Positions 1 through 7,394 of a stretch of DNA of 20,326 nucleotides are shown here, in pieces. Positions within the stretch are counted from its first letter, which is position 1. Every line of letters starts with the position of its first letter. Where the stretch lies: the NCBI GenBank assembly GCA_002416285.1, contig DICM01000014.1, positions 1 through 20,326 on the forward strand, given 5' to 3'. Under the pieces are notes generated by a model. It searched no databases. It was not told the origin of the DNA and saw nothing but the letters and a program-made list of their open reading frames with translations. A program made the translations under genes and the position numbers. Source of the DNA: Caryophanales bacterium UBA5026 (lineage in GTDB: Bacteria; Bacillota_I; Bacilli_A; RF39; UBA660).

Positions 1-37
1 TTAAAGGTATTATAATCATTAACATTCTCTTTTTATA

Positions 38-53
38 TGTTCCACGTGGAACA
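38..53. promoter_or_regulatory. parS: parS site 1 (ParB-binding palindrome)
   Basis: TGTTCCACGTGGAACA, a perfect 16-bp palindrome matching the bacterial parS family (B. subtilis form TGTTNCACGTGAAACA). Flanking bases extend the dyad to about 33-58. Confidence 0.9.
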
Positions 54-153
54 TATAAGTAATGATTAACTATCGAATTAATGAATTTAATAAATAGTAT
101 CTATTATTAAATTTAAAGTTAATTATATAAGATAAAGTTCATAAAAAGAATAA

Positions 154-169
154 TGTTTCACGTGAAACA
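154..169. promoter_or_regulatory. parS: parS site 2
   Basis: TGTTTCACGTGAAACA, a perfect palindrome identical to the classic B. subtilis parS sequence. Confidence 0.93.
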
Positions 170-353
170 TAGAAGTAGTAATAACAAATAATATATTTAT
201 TATTAAAACCAGACTATATTTTAAAAACAATGTTATTTTTATAAAATCATAAAGTAGAATTTTAATTACTATAAAAACAATATCTTATTCATATAAGTAA
301 CATAATTTATATTTTAACTATTTTTATAAAAATTATTAAAACTATTATTGTAA

Positions 354-369
354 TGTTCCACGTGGAACG
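354..369. promoter_or_regulatory. parS: parS site 3 (one end base changed)
   Basis: TGTTCCACGTGGAACG. It differs from site 1 only at the last base (G for A). The 14-bp core GTTCCACGTGGAAC is intact and palindromic. Confidence 0.85.
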
Positions 370-475
370 TATAGTTATCTATAAAAGATCATTATCAATT
401 TTTATAAAATATTAATAGAAAAATATAATTACTATTACTTTATTAATAATTATTTAAATGAAAACTAAAATATTA

Positions 476-491
476 TGTTCCACGTGAAACA
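476..491. promoter_or_regulatory. parS: parS site 4
   Basis: TGTTCCACGTGAAACA. It matches the B. subtilis consensus TGTTNCACGTGAAACA exactly. The half-sites are asymmetric (TTCC left, GAAA right). Confidence 0.92.
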
Positions 492-591
492 TAATAAAAT
501 GAAATTAGTGTTCGTTTAGCATAAAATCATAATGTTTGTAATAATTTTGTTAATAAAATATTATTTATATATCATTAACATACTATTTCTA

Positions 592-607
592 TGTTTCACG
601 TGGAACA
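592..607. promoter_or_regulatory. parS: parS site 5 (in 38-bp repeat)
   Basis: TGTTTCACGTGGAACA, asymmetric half-sites (TTTC left, GGAA right). First copy of a 38-bp tandem unit. Confidence 0.9.
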
Positions 608-629
608 TAAAAAAGCAAAACAAAATAAA

Positions 630-645
630 TGTTTCACGTGGAACA
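630..645. promoter_or_regulatory. parS: parS site 6 (in 38-bp repeat)
   Basis: TGTTTCACGTGGAACA, identical to site 5 and exactly 38 bp downstream of it. Confidence 0.9.
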
Positions 646-667
646 TAAAAAAACAAAACAAAATAAA

Positions 668-683
668 TGTTTCACGTGGAACA
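668..683. promoter_or_regulatory. parS: parS site 7 (in 38-bp repeat)
   Basis: TGTTTCACGTGGAACA, identical to sites 5 and 6, 38 bp after site 6. It ends eight bases before the -35 element of the SRP RNA promoter, so bound ParB could touch that promoter. Confidence 0.9.
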
Positions 684-690
684 TTTAAAG

Positions 691-719
691 TTGTAATAAA
701 TAGAAAAAAAATGTATATT
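691..719 (+). promoter_or_regulatory. promoter of SRP RNA
   Basis: TTGTAA (691-696), 17-bp spacer, TATATT (714-719). Transcription would start near 725, at the base of the SRP RNA stem. Confidence 0.6.
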
Positions 720-724
720 ATATA

Positions 725-804
725 GGACGCAACATTTATATTTGAACCAGGTCAGGATCGGAAGATAGCAGCCTTAAGAGTTCCTAAATGTGTGCGTCTT
801 TTTT
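725..804 (+). ncRNA. ffs: signal recognition particle RNA, small 4.5S-like type
   Basis: Scaffold RNA for Ffh in co-translational membrane targeting. The conserved domain IV is plain at 747-773: CCAGGTCAGG, stem ATC, tetraloop GGAA (760-763), GAT, then AGCAGCC. The ends pair into a long helix (GACGC.ACATTTA from 726 with TAAATG..GCGTC ending at 798) followed by six T residues that end the transcript. At about 75-80 nt there is no room for an Alu domain, unlike the ~270-nt B. subtilis scRNA. In B. subtilis the scr gene also directly precedes dnaX, which supports the call. tadA begins only about 15 bp after the T-run. Confidence 0.95.
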
Positions 805-818
805 ATAGGTGATAATAT

Positions 819-1235
819 ATGAAAGAATACATGGAATTAGCGTATAAAGAAGCACTAAAAGCATATAAAAGAAAAGAAGTTCCTATCGGAGCAGTAATTG
901 TAAAAGAAGGAAAAGTTATAACTAAGTCTTATAATCAAAAAGAAAAAAAACATCAGGTTACAAAGCATGCAGAAATAATTGCAATTGAAAAAGCTAGTAA
1001 AAAACTTAAAAATTGGCGATTAGAAAATTGCGAATTATATACAACTTTGGAACCTTGTCCAATGTGTTTGGGAGCTATTATTCAATCTAGAATTAAGACA
1101 GTTTACTATGTGATTCCTGCTGATAATAGTCATCTGGACTTTTTCGAAAGTAAAAATACAAATTTTGTAAAGTTGAATTTAGATAATAAATATATAGATT
1201 TATTACAAAAATTCTTTCAGTTAAAAAGAAAATAA
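819..1235 (+). CDS. tadA: tRNA-specific adenosine deaminase TadA
   Basis: Deaminates adenosine-34 to inosine in the tRNA(Arg) wobble position (family knowledge). The 138-aa protein has the zinc-dependent deaminase signature: HAE with H50 and catalytic E52, and PCPMC with C80 and C83 as the other zinc ligands. The segment LENCELYTTLEPCPMC is characteristic of TadA. The C-terminal third (from about residue 100) is divergent and somewhat short compared with the usual 150-160 aa. The start is supported by AGGTGAT at 807-813, which pairs with the 3' end of 16S rRNA. It lies between the SRP RNA and dnaX, where tadA (yaaJ) sits in B. subtilis, although here the RNA precedes it. With no promoter visible between the SRP RNA and the start codon, expression may depend on read-through. 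Confidence 0.92.
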   Translation: MKEYMELAYKEALKAYKRKEVPIGAVIVKEGKVITKSYNQKEKKHQVTKHAEIIAIEKASKKLKNWRLENCELYTTLEPCPMCLGAIIQSRIKTVYYVIPADNSHLDFFESKNTNFVKLNLDNKYIDLLQKFFQLKRK

Positions 1236-1268
1236 TAAAATCATTTTCTTTTTTTATAAAGTGTAAAA

Positions 1269-1277
1269 TGGTATAAT
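1269..1277 (+). promoter_or_regulatory. extended -10 promoter before dnaX
   Basis: TGGTATAAT, a perfect extended -10 (TGnTATAAT). The -35 region is only a T-run (around 1249-1254). Start of transcription near 1284 would leave a leader of about 13 nt before the dnaX ATG. Confidence 0.6.
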
Positions 1278-1296
1278 ACCAATAGGGTGATGGTTA

Positions 1297-2976
1297 ATGT
1301 ATCAAACTTTATATCGCAAATATAGACCTAAAAATTTTGATGAGATGGTTGGACAAGAAGTTATTGTAAAAACTCTTCGAAATACCATTGTAAATGAAAA
1401 ATTAAGCCACGCTTATTTATTTACTGGCCCACGTGGTACTGGTAAAACTAGTGTAGCTAAGATCTTAGCAAAAGCAGTAAATTGTGATTCCCCAATAAAT
1501 GGAATACCCTGCGAAAAGTGTGTAAATTGTACGCAAATAAATGACCATCAAACTACTGATATTATCGAAATAGATGCTGCATCTAATAATGGTGTAGATG
1601 AAATTCGTGAATTGCGTAGTAAAGTTAATTTAGTTCCATCAACAGGTAAATATAAAATATATATTATTGATGAAGTACATATGTTGACAGTAGGGGCTTT
1701 CAACGCATTACTAAAAACATTAGAAGAACCACCATCACATATTTTATTCGTTTTAGCAACAACAGAACCACACAAAATTCCAGCAACGATTTTATCCAGA
1801 TGTCAGCGATTTGATTTTAAAAAAATTCCTGCACAAAAAATAGTAGAACATTTAAAATCAATAATTGAAAAAGAACAAATTGAAGCAAGTGAAGAGGCTC
1901 TATTGGAAATTGCTCGCTTATCTGATGGAGGTATGAGAGATGCTCTAAGTATTTTAGATCAAGTAATTGCTTATTCTGGTTCTAAAATAGAGATAGATGA
2001 CATACATGAAATTAATGGTACCCTTTCCCAGGAAACTTTAAGAAATTTCGTTCAGATTATTTTAAATAATGATATTCAAAATGCTCTTTTATTTTTAGAT
2101 GATGTTGACAAAAAGGGAAAAAATTTTGTAAAAATAGGAGAAGAACTCATTCTATTTCTAAGGAATCTATTACTTTCTAATAGAGCACCAGAATATATGA
2201 AAAACAATGTAGTTAATTGTGAATTATATTTAGAGTTGGCAAAAGAAGCTGATTCTAATAATATTGAAAAATGGTTACATGAATTTAACAAGTCATTAGT
2301 AGAAATGAAAGTTGCTAATAGTCCCCGTATTGTATTTGAATTAGTAATATTGAAAATAATGAGTAGTATGCAAGAAGATACCAATATCAGTACTATTTCT
2401 TCATCGAACAAAAACATTTCCCAACAAAATGAAATAAAAAATATAGTTAACCAAGAAGAAAATCAGAATATTTTAGATAATGAAACAGAAGGATTGGGAA
2501 ATAATCAAACAGAATACAATGAAATAATAAAAAAACTAGAAAAAATAAGAATAAACAATACTTTGTGTAAATTCAACAGAAAACTGTTTTTAGAACAAAA
2601 AAAGTCGATAGAAGAAGTAAAGTCTTTCTTATTACATTCAGATTATGGGACTATCGCTTCATTAGTGTTGGATGGTGAATTAAAAGCAGCATCAGATGAC
2701 CATATGATTTTTGTCTATCCAACAAACTATATGGTTGAGGAGTTTAACAGTAATTGTTATATGATTGATAGAATGCTTGAGGATCTTTATCATGAGACTC
2801 GATATACGATTGCGACAACTACTAGCAATTGGAATCAGATTAAACAAGATTTTAATAATGGAAAAAAAGAATATCAGTATCAAGAAGAACCACAAGAGTG
2901 GAGACAATATTTTGAAAATGAAGAACAACAAAACTCAATAGAGAATCTCTTTGGAGAAATTGTTGAATATCAATAG
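1297..2976 (+). CDS. dnaX: DNA polymerase III clamp-loader subunit gamma/tau
   Basis: ATPase of the clamp loader, which places the sliding clamp on primed DNA and couples polymerases at the fork. 559 aa, close to B. subtilis DnaX (about 560). N-terminal RYRP motif, Walker A GPRGTGKTS (44-52), zinc module C63/C72/C75/C78, Walker B IIDEVH (123-128), and sensor/arginine-finger segment ending SRC (167-169). Residues about 360-400 are a low-complexity Asn/Gln/Glu linker. The C-terminal tau domain ends in NLFGEIVEYQ, typical of Firmicute DnaX. No slippery heptamer with a near stop was recognised, so I see no evidence for a programmed frameshift. ebfC follows after 15 bp, suggesting one transcript. 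Confidence 0.97.
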   Translation: MYQTLYRKYRPKNFDEMVGQEVIVKTLRNTIVNEKLSHAYLFTGPRGTGKTSVAKILAKAVNCDSPINGIPCEKCVNCTQINDHQTTDIIEIDAASNNGVDEIRELRSKVNLVPSTGKYKIYIIDEVHMLTVGAFNALLKTLEEPPSHILFVLATTEPHKIPATILSRCQRFDFKKIPAQKIVEHLKSIIEKEQIEASEEALLEIARLSDGGMRDALSILDQVIAYSGSKIEIDDIHEINGTLSQETLRNFVQIILNNDIQNALLFLDDVDKKGKNFVKIGEELILFLRNLLLSNRAPEYMKNNVVNCELYLELAKEADSNNIEKWLHEFNKSLVEMKVANSPRIVFELVILKIMSSMQEDTNISTISSSNKNISQQNEIKNIVNQEENQNILDNETEGLGNNQTEYNEIIKKLEKIRINNTLCKFNRKLFLEQKKSIEEVKSFLLHSDYGTIASLVLDGELKAASDDHMIFVYPTNYMVEEFNSNCYMIDRMLEDLYHETRYTIATTTSNWNQIKQDFNNGKKEYQYQEEPQEWRQYFENEEQQNSIENLFGEIVEYQ

Positions 2977-2991
2977 AAAAGAGGAAAAAAT

Positions 2992-3288
2992 ATGAATATT
3001 CAAGCTATGATGAAACAAGCACAAAAATTACAAAAAGACATGATGAGTGCGAAAGAGGAAATTGATAAAACAGAATTTGAGGGAACCTCAGAAATGGTTA
3101 CAGTTACTTTCAATGGCGCAAAAAAATTACTTCGAGTAAAATTAAATGTAAGCGAGATAGAATCTGATGATGTCGAAATATTGGAAGACATGTTTGTTGT
3201 AGCAGTAAATAATGCGATGAATCAAATTGATAAAGAAACAGATGAGAAAATGGGTAAATACACACAAGGAATGCCAGGTTTATTTTAA
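2992..3288 (+). CDS. ebfC: nucleoid-associated protein, YbaB/EbfC family
   Basis: Small dimeric DNA-binding protein. The family is linked to nucleoid structure and sits between dnaX and recR across bacteria. 98 aa beginning MNIQAMMKQAQKLQKDM, the standard family N-terminus, with the central beta region (VTVTFNGAKKLLRVKL) and the C-terminal PGLF end. RBS-like AGAGG precedes the ATG. The stop overlaps the recR start by one base (TAATG at 3286-3290), indicating translational coupling. In B. subtilis this gene is yaaK. Confidence 0.95.
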   Translation: MNIQAMMKQAQKLQKDMMSAKEEIDKTEFEGTSEMVTVTFNGAKKLLRVKLNVSEIESDDVEILEDMFVVAVNNAMNQIDKETDEKMGKYTQGMPGLF

Positions 3289-3887
3289 TGAATTATCCAA
3301 ATACAATTCGTAATTTAATAGAATGTTTTAAAAAATATCCTGGAATTGGTGAGAAATCAGCAGAACGTTTAGCTTTAGCAACAATGAATATGAATGATGA
3401 AATATTAAATTTATTTGCTGATTCTTTAGTCAATGTAAAGAAAAAAATAAGACGTTGCTCAATCTGTAATCACTTATCAGAAAATGAAATATGTGATATT
3501 TGTTCTGACAGGACGAGAGATATGTCGACAGTGTGTGTAGTTGAGGAACCAAAAAATGTAATTTTATTTGAAAAAATTGGTTCCTATCGTGGATTATATC
3601 ATGTGTTAAATGGATTAATCTCTCCACTTGATGGAGTAAATCCAGATGATTTAACAATAACATCTTTGGTTAATAGAATTAAAGATGGACAGATAAAAGA
3701 AGTGATTATTGCAGTAAAGCCTAGTGTAGAAGGAGAAACGACTGCACTTTACATTTCTAAATTACTTCAAAAATTACCCGTTAAAGTTACTAAAATTGCT
3801 CATGGTATTCCAATTGGAGTTGATATGGAGTATATTGACGCTTTAACTTTGGAATTAGCACTAGAAGATCGTACAAGTGTTTCATAA
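3288..3887 (+). CDS. recR: recombination mediator RecR
   Basis: Works with RecO (and RecF) to load RecA on gapped DNA. 199 aa, the normal length. Helix-hairpin-helix near the N-terminus (YPGIGEKSAERLA), C4 zinc finger C57/C60/C69/C72, and a Toprim domain starting at TVCVVEEPKN (81-90). The C-terminus THGIP-type segment reads AHGIPIGVDMEYIDALTLELAL, as expected. The start codon overlaps the ebfC stop by one base, and there is no separate strong RBS, so it probably depends on coupled translation. Confidence 0.97.
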   Translation: MNYPNTIRNLIECFKKYPGIGEKSAERLALATMNMNDEILNLFADSLVNVKKKIRRCSICNHLSENEICDICSDRTRDMSTVCVVEEPKNVILFEKIGSYRGLYHVLNGLISPLDGVNPDDLTITSLVNRIKDGQIKEVIIAVKPSVEGETTALYISKLLQKLPVKVTKIAHGIPIGVDMEYIDALTLELALEDRTSVS

Positions 3888-3923
3888 TTTAATTTGCAAT
3901 CCATATAATTTAGTGGTGATATT

Positions 3924-4112
3924 ATGTGGAAGAAAATTTTTCGTTTTATAAGAAAAATAATATTTAGTTGTTTTTTATTGTATGGGTATAATTTACTTGC
4001 TCTACCAATTAATATAATTATACCGATTAATATAATTACAGTACTTACTATAAGTATTTTAGGTGTGCCTGCACTCTTTTCTTTTATTTTTATTTATATA
4101 ATTTTGTTTTAA
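3924..4112 (+). CDS. bofA: BofA-family membrane protein (sigma-K processing regulator homologue)
   Basis: 62 aa, very hydrophobic, two membrane segments (about 10-30 and 35-60) after a basic N-terminus. The segment IPINIITVLTISILGVP matches the BofA family core (PIN followed by ILGxPG). In B. subtilis bofA also lies just after recR, which supports the call. There BofA inhibits the SpoIVFB intramembrane protease so that pro-sigma-K is cleaved at the right time; whether this shorter version does the same is inference. It is shorter than the 87-aa B. subtilis protein, mostly at the N-terminus. RBS GTGGTGAT precedes the ATG, and holB starts 12 bp after the stop. Function confidence is lower than gene confidence. 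Confidence 0.8.
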   Translation: MWKKIFRFIRKIIFSCFLLYGYNLLALPINIIIPINIITVLTISILGVPALFSFIFIYIILF

Positions 4113-4123
4113 GGTGGTGGAAT

Positions 4124-5056
4124 ATGATTCAATATATGGATGATCAAAAAATTGCTTGTACAGTTTTAAATCATGCAATTCAGTCCAAGGCATATTCACA
4201 TGCCTATCTTTTTGAAACTAATGGATATGTTAATTCAAAAAAACTTATTATAGACTTTATAAAAGAAATTTTATGCTCTAATGATGAAAGAAACTGTGAA
4301 CACTGTTATCAATGCGAACAAATCGAAAATGGAACATTTTCTGAATTAAAAATTATTACACCGGACGGATTATGGATCAAAAAGGAGCAACTTGGAGAAC
4401 TTCAAGAAGAATTTAGCACGACAAGTATTGAAAGCAAGTATAGAGTTTATATAATTCAACAAGCGGACAAGCTTAATGCATCAGCAGCAAATTCTATTCT
4501 AAAATTTTTAGAGGAACCTGAGGATAACATAATTGCGATATTAGTTACTGATAATATTTATCAAGTTTTAAATACGATTATCTCTAGGTGCCAAGTTATC
4601 CGACTTTCTCCATCTGTCATCGGCGGAGATACTTTTGCAGAAAAATTGAAAATGGTTGTACAGAATCAATTTTCTGATACTTTAGCTGATTCTCTTGAAC
4701 TTCAAGCAAAAAGTGTCGAAGATTTTATTCAATATTATGAGATGAATGGTATAAATACTATTTTAAAAATTCAAAAATTATGGCATAATCAATTTAGAGA
4801 TCGAGAATCAACCCTGTTAGGATTTGATTTAATGATTCTTTATTACAAGGATTTAATATATGTGAAGTTGAACAAAGAACCACAAGTATTTGAAGATAAT
4901 AATTGGATGAGGAAGATTATTCAAAAAAATAGTCTAACTCAGTTGATACAAAAGATGAATAAAATTATTAAATTAAAAGAATATAACAAAGTAAATATTA
5001 ATTTAAATTTATTAATGGACAAGCTAATTTTAGAAATGGAAGGAGTGGAAAAATGA
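4124..5056 (+). CDS. holB: DNA polymerase III clamp-loader subunit delta prime
   Basis: Non-catalytic partner of DnaX in the clamp loader. 310 aa. It opens with the family HAYLFE segment (26-31), but the Walker A loop is replaced by TNGYVNSKK (32-40), as expected for delta prime, which does not bind ATP. Zinc module C51/C58/C61/C64. The Walker B equivalent is degraded (IIQQAD), while the arginine-finger SRC (154-156) is retained. RBS AAGGTGG overlaps the bofA stop. The last codon overlaps the ricT start (ATGA at 5053). In B. subtilis holB is likewise followed by yaaT/ricT. The tmk, yaaQ and yaaR genes that precede B. subtilis holB are absent here. Confidence 0.95.
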   Translation: MIQYMDDQKIACTVLNHAIQSKAYSHAYLFETNGYVNSKKLIIDFIKEILCSNDERNCEHCYQCEQIENGTFSELKIITPDGLWIKKEQLGELQEEFSTTSIESKYRVYIIQQADKLNASAANSILKFLEEPEDNIIAILVTDNIYQVLNTIISRCQVIRLSPSVIGGDTFAEKLKMVVQNQFSDTLADSLELQAKSVEDFIQYYEMNGINTILKIQKLWHNQFRDRESTLLGFDLMILYYKDLIYVKLNKEPQVFEDNNWMRKIIQKNSLTQLIQKMNKIIKLKEYNKVNINLNLLMDKLILEMEGVEK

Positions 5057-5835
5057 TTCAAATAGTTGGAATTACTACCAAACGAGATGGGAAAATGAAT
5101 TACTATGATACCGATAATTTAAATTTGAAGAAGAATATTACGGTAGTATTTGAGTCTGAATATGGCCCTCAATTTGGTAAAATAGTCACCGATCTGCATC
5201 CATTAGATGAAACAAAACTAAAAGTACCACTAAAAAAAATTGTGCGTATTGCTACTCGAAAGGATTATGAAAATCATTGTAATAATTTAAAGGGAGAAGA
5301 ACAAGCATTAAAAAAATGTAAAGAAATGGTACGAGATCTTAATTTAGAAATGAATGTCATTGATGCGATGTATACATTAGATCGCGATCAATTAATTTTT
5401 CATTTTTTCTCAGAAAAGAGAATTGATTTCCGTGAACTAGCGCGTGAGTTAGCAGCATTATATCGAGTTCGAATTGAGCTTAGACAAATTGGTGTTCGTG
5501 ATAAAGCAAAAGAAATTGGTGGTATTGGAAGTTGCGGACAAAAATTATGTTGTTCTAGATTTTTACGTGATTTTGATTCTGTTTCTATTTCTATGGCAAA
5601 AAATCAAAATTTAGCACTCTCACCAAATAAAATAAATGGAGTCTGTGGTAGACTACTTTGCTGTTTAAATTATGAAAATGATACTTATAAACAATGCCGT
5701 AAAGGTCTTCCTTCTGTTGGAAATTATGTTGAGACAGAAGAAGGTACAGGTAAGGTTGTTTCAGTTGATATTTTAAAAAGAACCTATAAAATAGAAACAA
5801 CAAAAAATGGAGTTGTAGAAATAAATGCAGGTTAA
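5053..5835 (+). CDS. ricT: RicT/YaaT, PSP1-domain protein of the Ric complex
   Basis: 260 aa. In B. subtilis RicT acts with RicA and RicF, binds iron-sulfur clusters, assists RNase Y-dependent mRNA maturation and affects sporulation and competence through Spo0A (family knowledge). The characteristic stretch runs from GGIGSCGQKLCC (156-167) to GVCGRLLCCLNYE (196-208), with cysteines C161, C166, C167, C198, C203 and C204 as candidate cluster ligands. It overlaps holB by four bases and trmN6 by 11 bases. No ricA or ricF is visible in the window; they lie elsewhere in B. subtilis too. Confidence 0.95.
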   Translation: MIQIVGITTKRDGKMNYYDTDNLNLKKNITVVFESEYGPQFGKIVTDLHPLDETKLKVPLKKIVRIATRKDYENHCNNLKGEEQALKKCKEMVRDLNLEMNVIDAMYTLDRDQLIFHFFSEKRIDFRELARELAALYRVRIELRQIGVRDKAKEIGGIGSCGQKLCCSRFLRDFDSVSISMAKNQNLALSPNKINGVCGRLLCCLNYENDTYKQCRKGLPSVGNYVETEEGTGKVVSVDILKRTYKIETTKNGVVEINAG

Positions 5836-6544
5836 TTATATTTTAGGATACCCTAATTTAAAAATATATCAAGACGAAAAACTTTTTCGTTTTTCTTTAG
5901 ATTCTGTTTTACTACCGAACTTTGTAACAATTCCAGCTAAGGCGAATCGTATTTTAGATATAGGAACTGGAAATGCTGTTATTCCAATTGTTTTATCAAC
6001 TAGAACAAAAACCTCAATTGTTGGGGTAGAAATTCAGCGAGAATCTTATATTCTTGCTGAAAATTCTATAAAATTAAATCATTTAGAAAATCAAATTACC
6101 ATTCATCAGGAAGATATAAGAGATTTTTCCAACAAACTAGAAAGTGATCAATTTGACGTAATTACTTGTAATCCTCCATATTTTTCTGTTAGCTCTGGAT
6201 CTCATTTTAATGATGATATAAATAAAACATACGCTCGCCATGAACTTTCTTTAAATTTAGATGATGTATTTAAAATTGCTCGAAAACTTTTAAAAAATCA
6301 AGGAAATATAGCAATTGTTCAAAGACCAGAACGATTAGTTGACATTCTATTGTTAATGCGTCAAAATGGAATTGAACCAAAGCGAATTCAATATGTTTAT
6401 CCTCATGAGAATAAGGATGCTAATATTTTGTTAATTGAAGGAAAAAAACAGGGAAAACCTGGAATAAAAATATTACCACCCATTATCTCACACAACGAGG
6501 ATGGAAGTTATACGGAACAATTAAAACAATTTTTAAGGAGTTGA
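5825..6544 (+). CDS. trmN6: tRNA1(Val) A37 N6-methyltransferase (TrmN6/YabB family)
   Basis: SAM-dependent methyltransferase predicted to modify adenosine-37 of tRNA1(Val). 239 aa. Substrate-side segment FRFSLDSVLLPNF (21-33) matches the YabB/YfiC family, SAM motif I is ILDIGTGNAVIP (43-54), and catalytic NPPY is at 116-119, the N6-adenine signature. The start lies inside ricT (11-bp overlap). The N-terminus aligns well with relatives, so no later start is preferred. The stop is TGA, evidence that TGA terminates in this organism. The yabA gene that precedes it and the yazA gene that follows it in B. subtilis are missing. Confidence 0.9.
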   Translation: MQVNYILGYPNLKIYQDEKLFRFSLDSVLLPNFVTIPAKANRILDIGTGNAVIPIVLSTRTKTSIVGVEIQRESYILAENSIKLNHLENQITIHQEDIRDFSNKLESDQFDVITCNPPYFSVSSGSHFNDDINKTYARHELSLNLDDVFKIARKLLKNQGNIAIVQRPERLVDILLLMRQNGIEPKRIQYVYPHENKDANILLIEGKKQGKPGIKILPPIISHNEDGSYTEQLKQFLRS

Positions 6545-6548
6545 TAAT

Positions 6549-7394
6549 ATGTCTCAAAAAAGTAATGATGGAAGTGCAACTGTCTACTTGATTCCAACAC
6601 CAATTGGAAATTATGATGATATTACACTAAGGGCACTGCAATTATTAAAAGAATTAGATGTACTATTTTGTGAGGATACTAGAGAGACTGCATTATTATT
6701 AAGTCACTATGATATTAAGAAAAGATTAATTGCAAGCCATCAATTTAACGAAGAACAAAACGGTGAAAAAATTCTTGAATATTTAAAAAAGGGAGTCTCA
6801 GTTGGGATTGTAAGCGATCAAGGAACTCCAATTATTAGTGATCCTGGATATTTACTTTCAAAGATTGCCATAGAAAACAATTATAATGTTGTCGGATTAC
6901 CAGGTGCTACGGCGTTTGTTCCAGCACTTATTATGTCTGGATTACCACCACATCCCTTTCTTTTTTATGGATTTTTAAATAGTAAAGAGAGTAAAAGAAA
7001 ATCTGAATTAGAAGAATTAAAATACGAATCGTATACAATGATATTTTATGAAGCTCCGCACCGTATTCAAAAATGTATTACTGATCTTTATGAAGTCTTC
7101 GGGGAAAGAAAAATTTCCATTGCCCGGGAAATAAGTAAAAAATATGAAGAAATTTATCGTGGAGAATTATCAACAATCAGTAGTCAAATAATTGACATAA
7201 AAGGTGAGATTGTTATAATAGTAGATGGTAAAAAACAAGAGGAAGAACAGAATGACTTGACAATCAATGAACAAGTAGACCAAATTGTTTCAATGGGTAT
7301 GCCATTAAAAGATGCAATTAAAGAAGTAGCAAAACTTCGTCATATGAGTAAAAGTCAAGTTTATAGTTCTTATCATAAAGAAGGTAGAGAATGA
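6549..7394 (+). CDS. rsmI: 16S rRNA (cytidine-1402-2'-O)-methyltransferase
   Basis: Methylates the ribose of C1402 in the 16S rRNA P-site region. 281 aa. TP-methylase signatures: LIPTPIGNYDDITLRAL near the N-terminus, LFCEDTRET, VSDQGTPIISDPG, and the LPGATAFVPAL loop. RBS AAGGAG at the end of trmN6 gives good spacing to the ATG. Its stop overlaps the pth start (ATGA at 7391). The coding sequence includes a 14-bp near-palindrome at 7119-7132 resembling a Noc-binding site, listed separately; the CGG arginine codon there is unlike the AT-rich codons around it. Confidence 0.96.
   Translation: MSQKSNDGSATVYLIPTPIGNYDDITLRALQLLKELDVLFCEDTRETALLLSHYDIKKRLIASHQFNEEQNGEKILEYLKKGVSVGIVSDQGTPIISDPGYLLSKIAIENNYNVVGLPGATAFVPALIMSGLPPHPFLFYGFLNSKESKRKSELEELKYESYTMIFYEAPHRIQKCITDLYEVFGERKISIAREISKKYEEIYRGELSTISSQIIDIKGEIVIIVDGKKQEEEQNDLTINEQVDQIVSMGMPLKDAIKEVAKLRHMSKSQVYSSYHKEGRE
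7119..7132. promoter_or_regulatory. possible Noc-binding site (NBS-like) inside rsmI
   Basis: ATTGCCCGGGAAAT differs at one base from the B. subtilis Noc-binding site ATTTCCCGGGAAAT. I noticed no other CCCGGG core in the window. It lies within the conserved IAREI coding segment, using GCC CGG. Because the window also encodes a Noc-type protein, a functional site is plausible but unproven. Confidence 0.45.

Larger units (their letters stand above)
592..683 (+). repeat. 38-bp tandem repeat, two full units plus a 16-bp parS end
   Basis: Units 592-629 and 630-667 differ at one base (G615 versus A653). Each is a parS 16-mer followed by a 22-bp A-rich spacer. A third parS copy closes the array without a spacer. 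The period is near 3.6 helical turns, so consecutive sites are not on the same DNA face. Confidence 0.92.
1..690. other. gene-free AT-rich parS region, probably origin-proximal
   Basis: No credible ORF on either strand. The stretch is very AT-rich and its only clear organised signal is seven 16-bp CACGTG-core palindromes (listed separately). I looked for DnaA boxes (TTATNCACA) and found none close to consensus, so I do not call oriC here. The downstream genes (SRP RNA, dnaX, ebfC, recR) lie close to oriC in B. subtilis, which supports a centromere-like, origin-proximal role. Confidence 0.75.

Noticed and set aside
592..683. Short tandem repeats that could suggest a CRISPR array
   Set aside because: The spacers are nearly identical rather than unique, and the repeated unit is an exact parS palindrome.
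1..690. Possible oriC with DnaA boxes
   Set aside because: No TTATCCACA-like box close to consensus was found on either strand; only parS sites are clear. oriC may lie just upstream.
1297..2976. Programmed frameshift in dnaX giving a gamma form
   Set aside because: No A-rich slippery heptamer followed by a nearby stop and stimulatory hairpin was seen.
4217..4243. Missing Walker A in the delta-prime gene as a sign of a broken gene
   Set aside because: Loss of ATP binding is normal for HolB; the frame is intact and of normal length.
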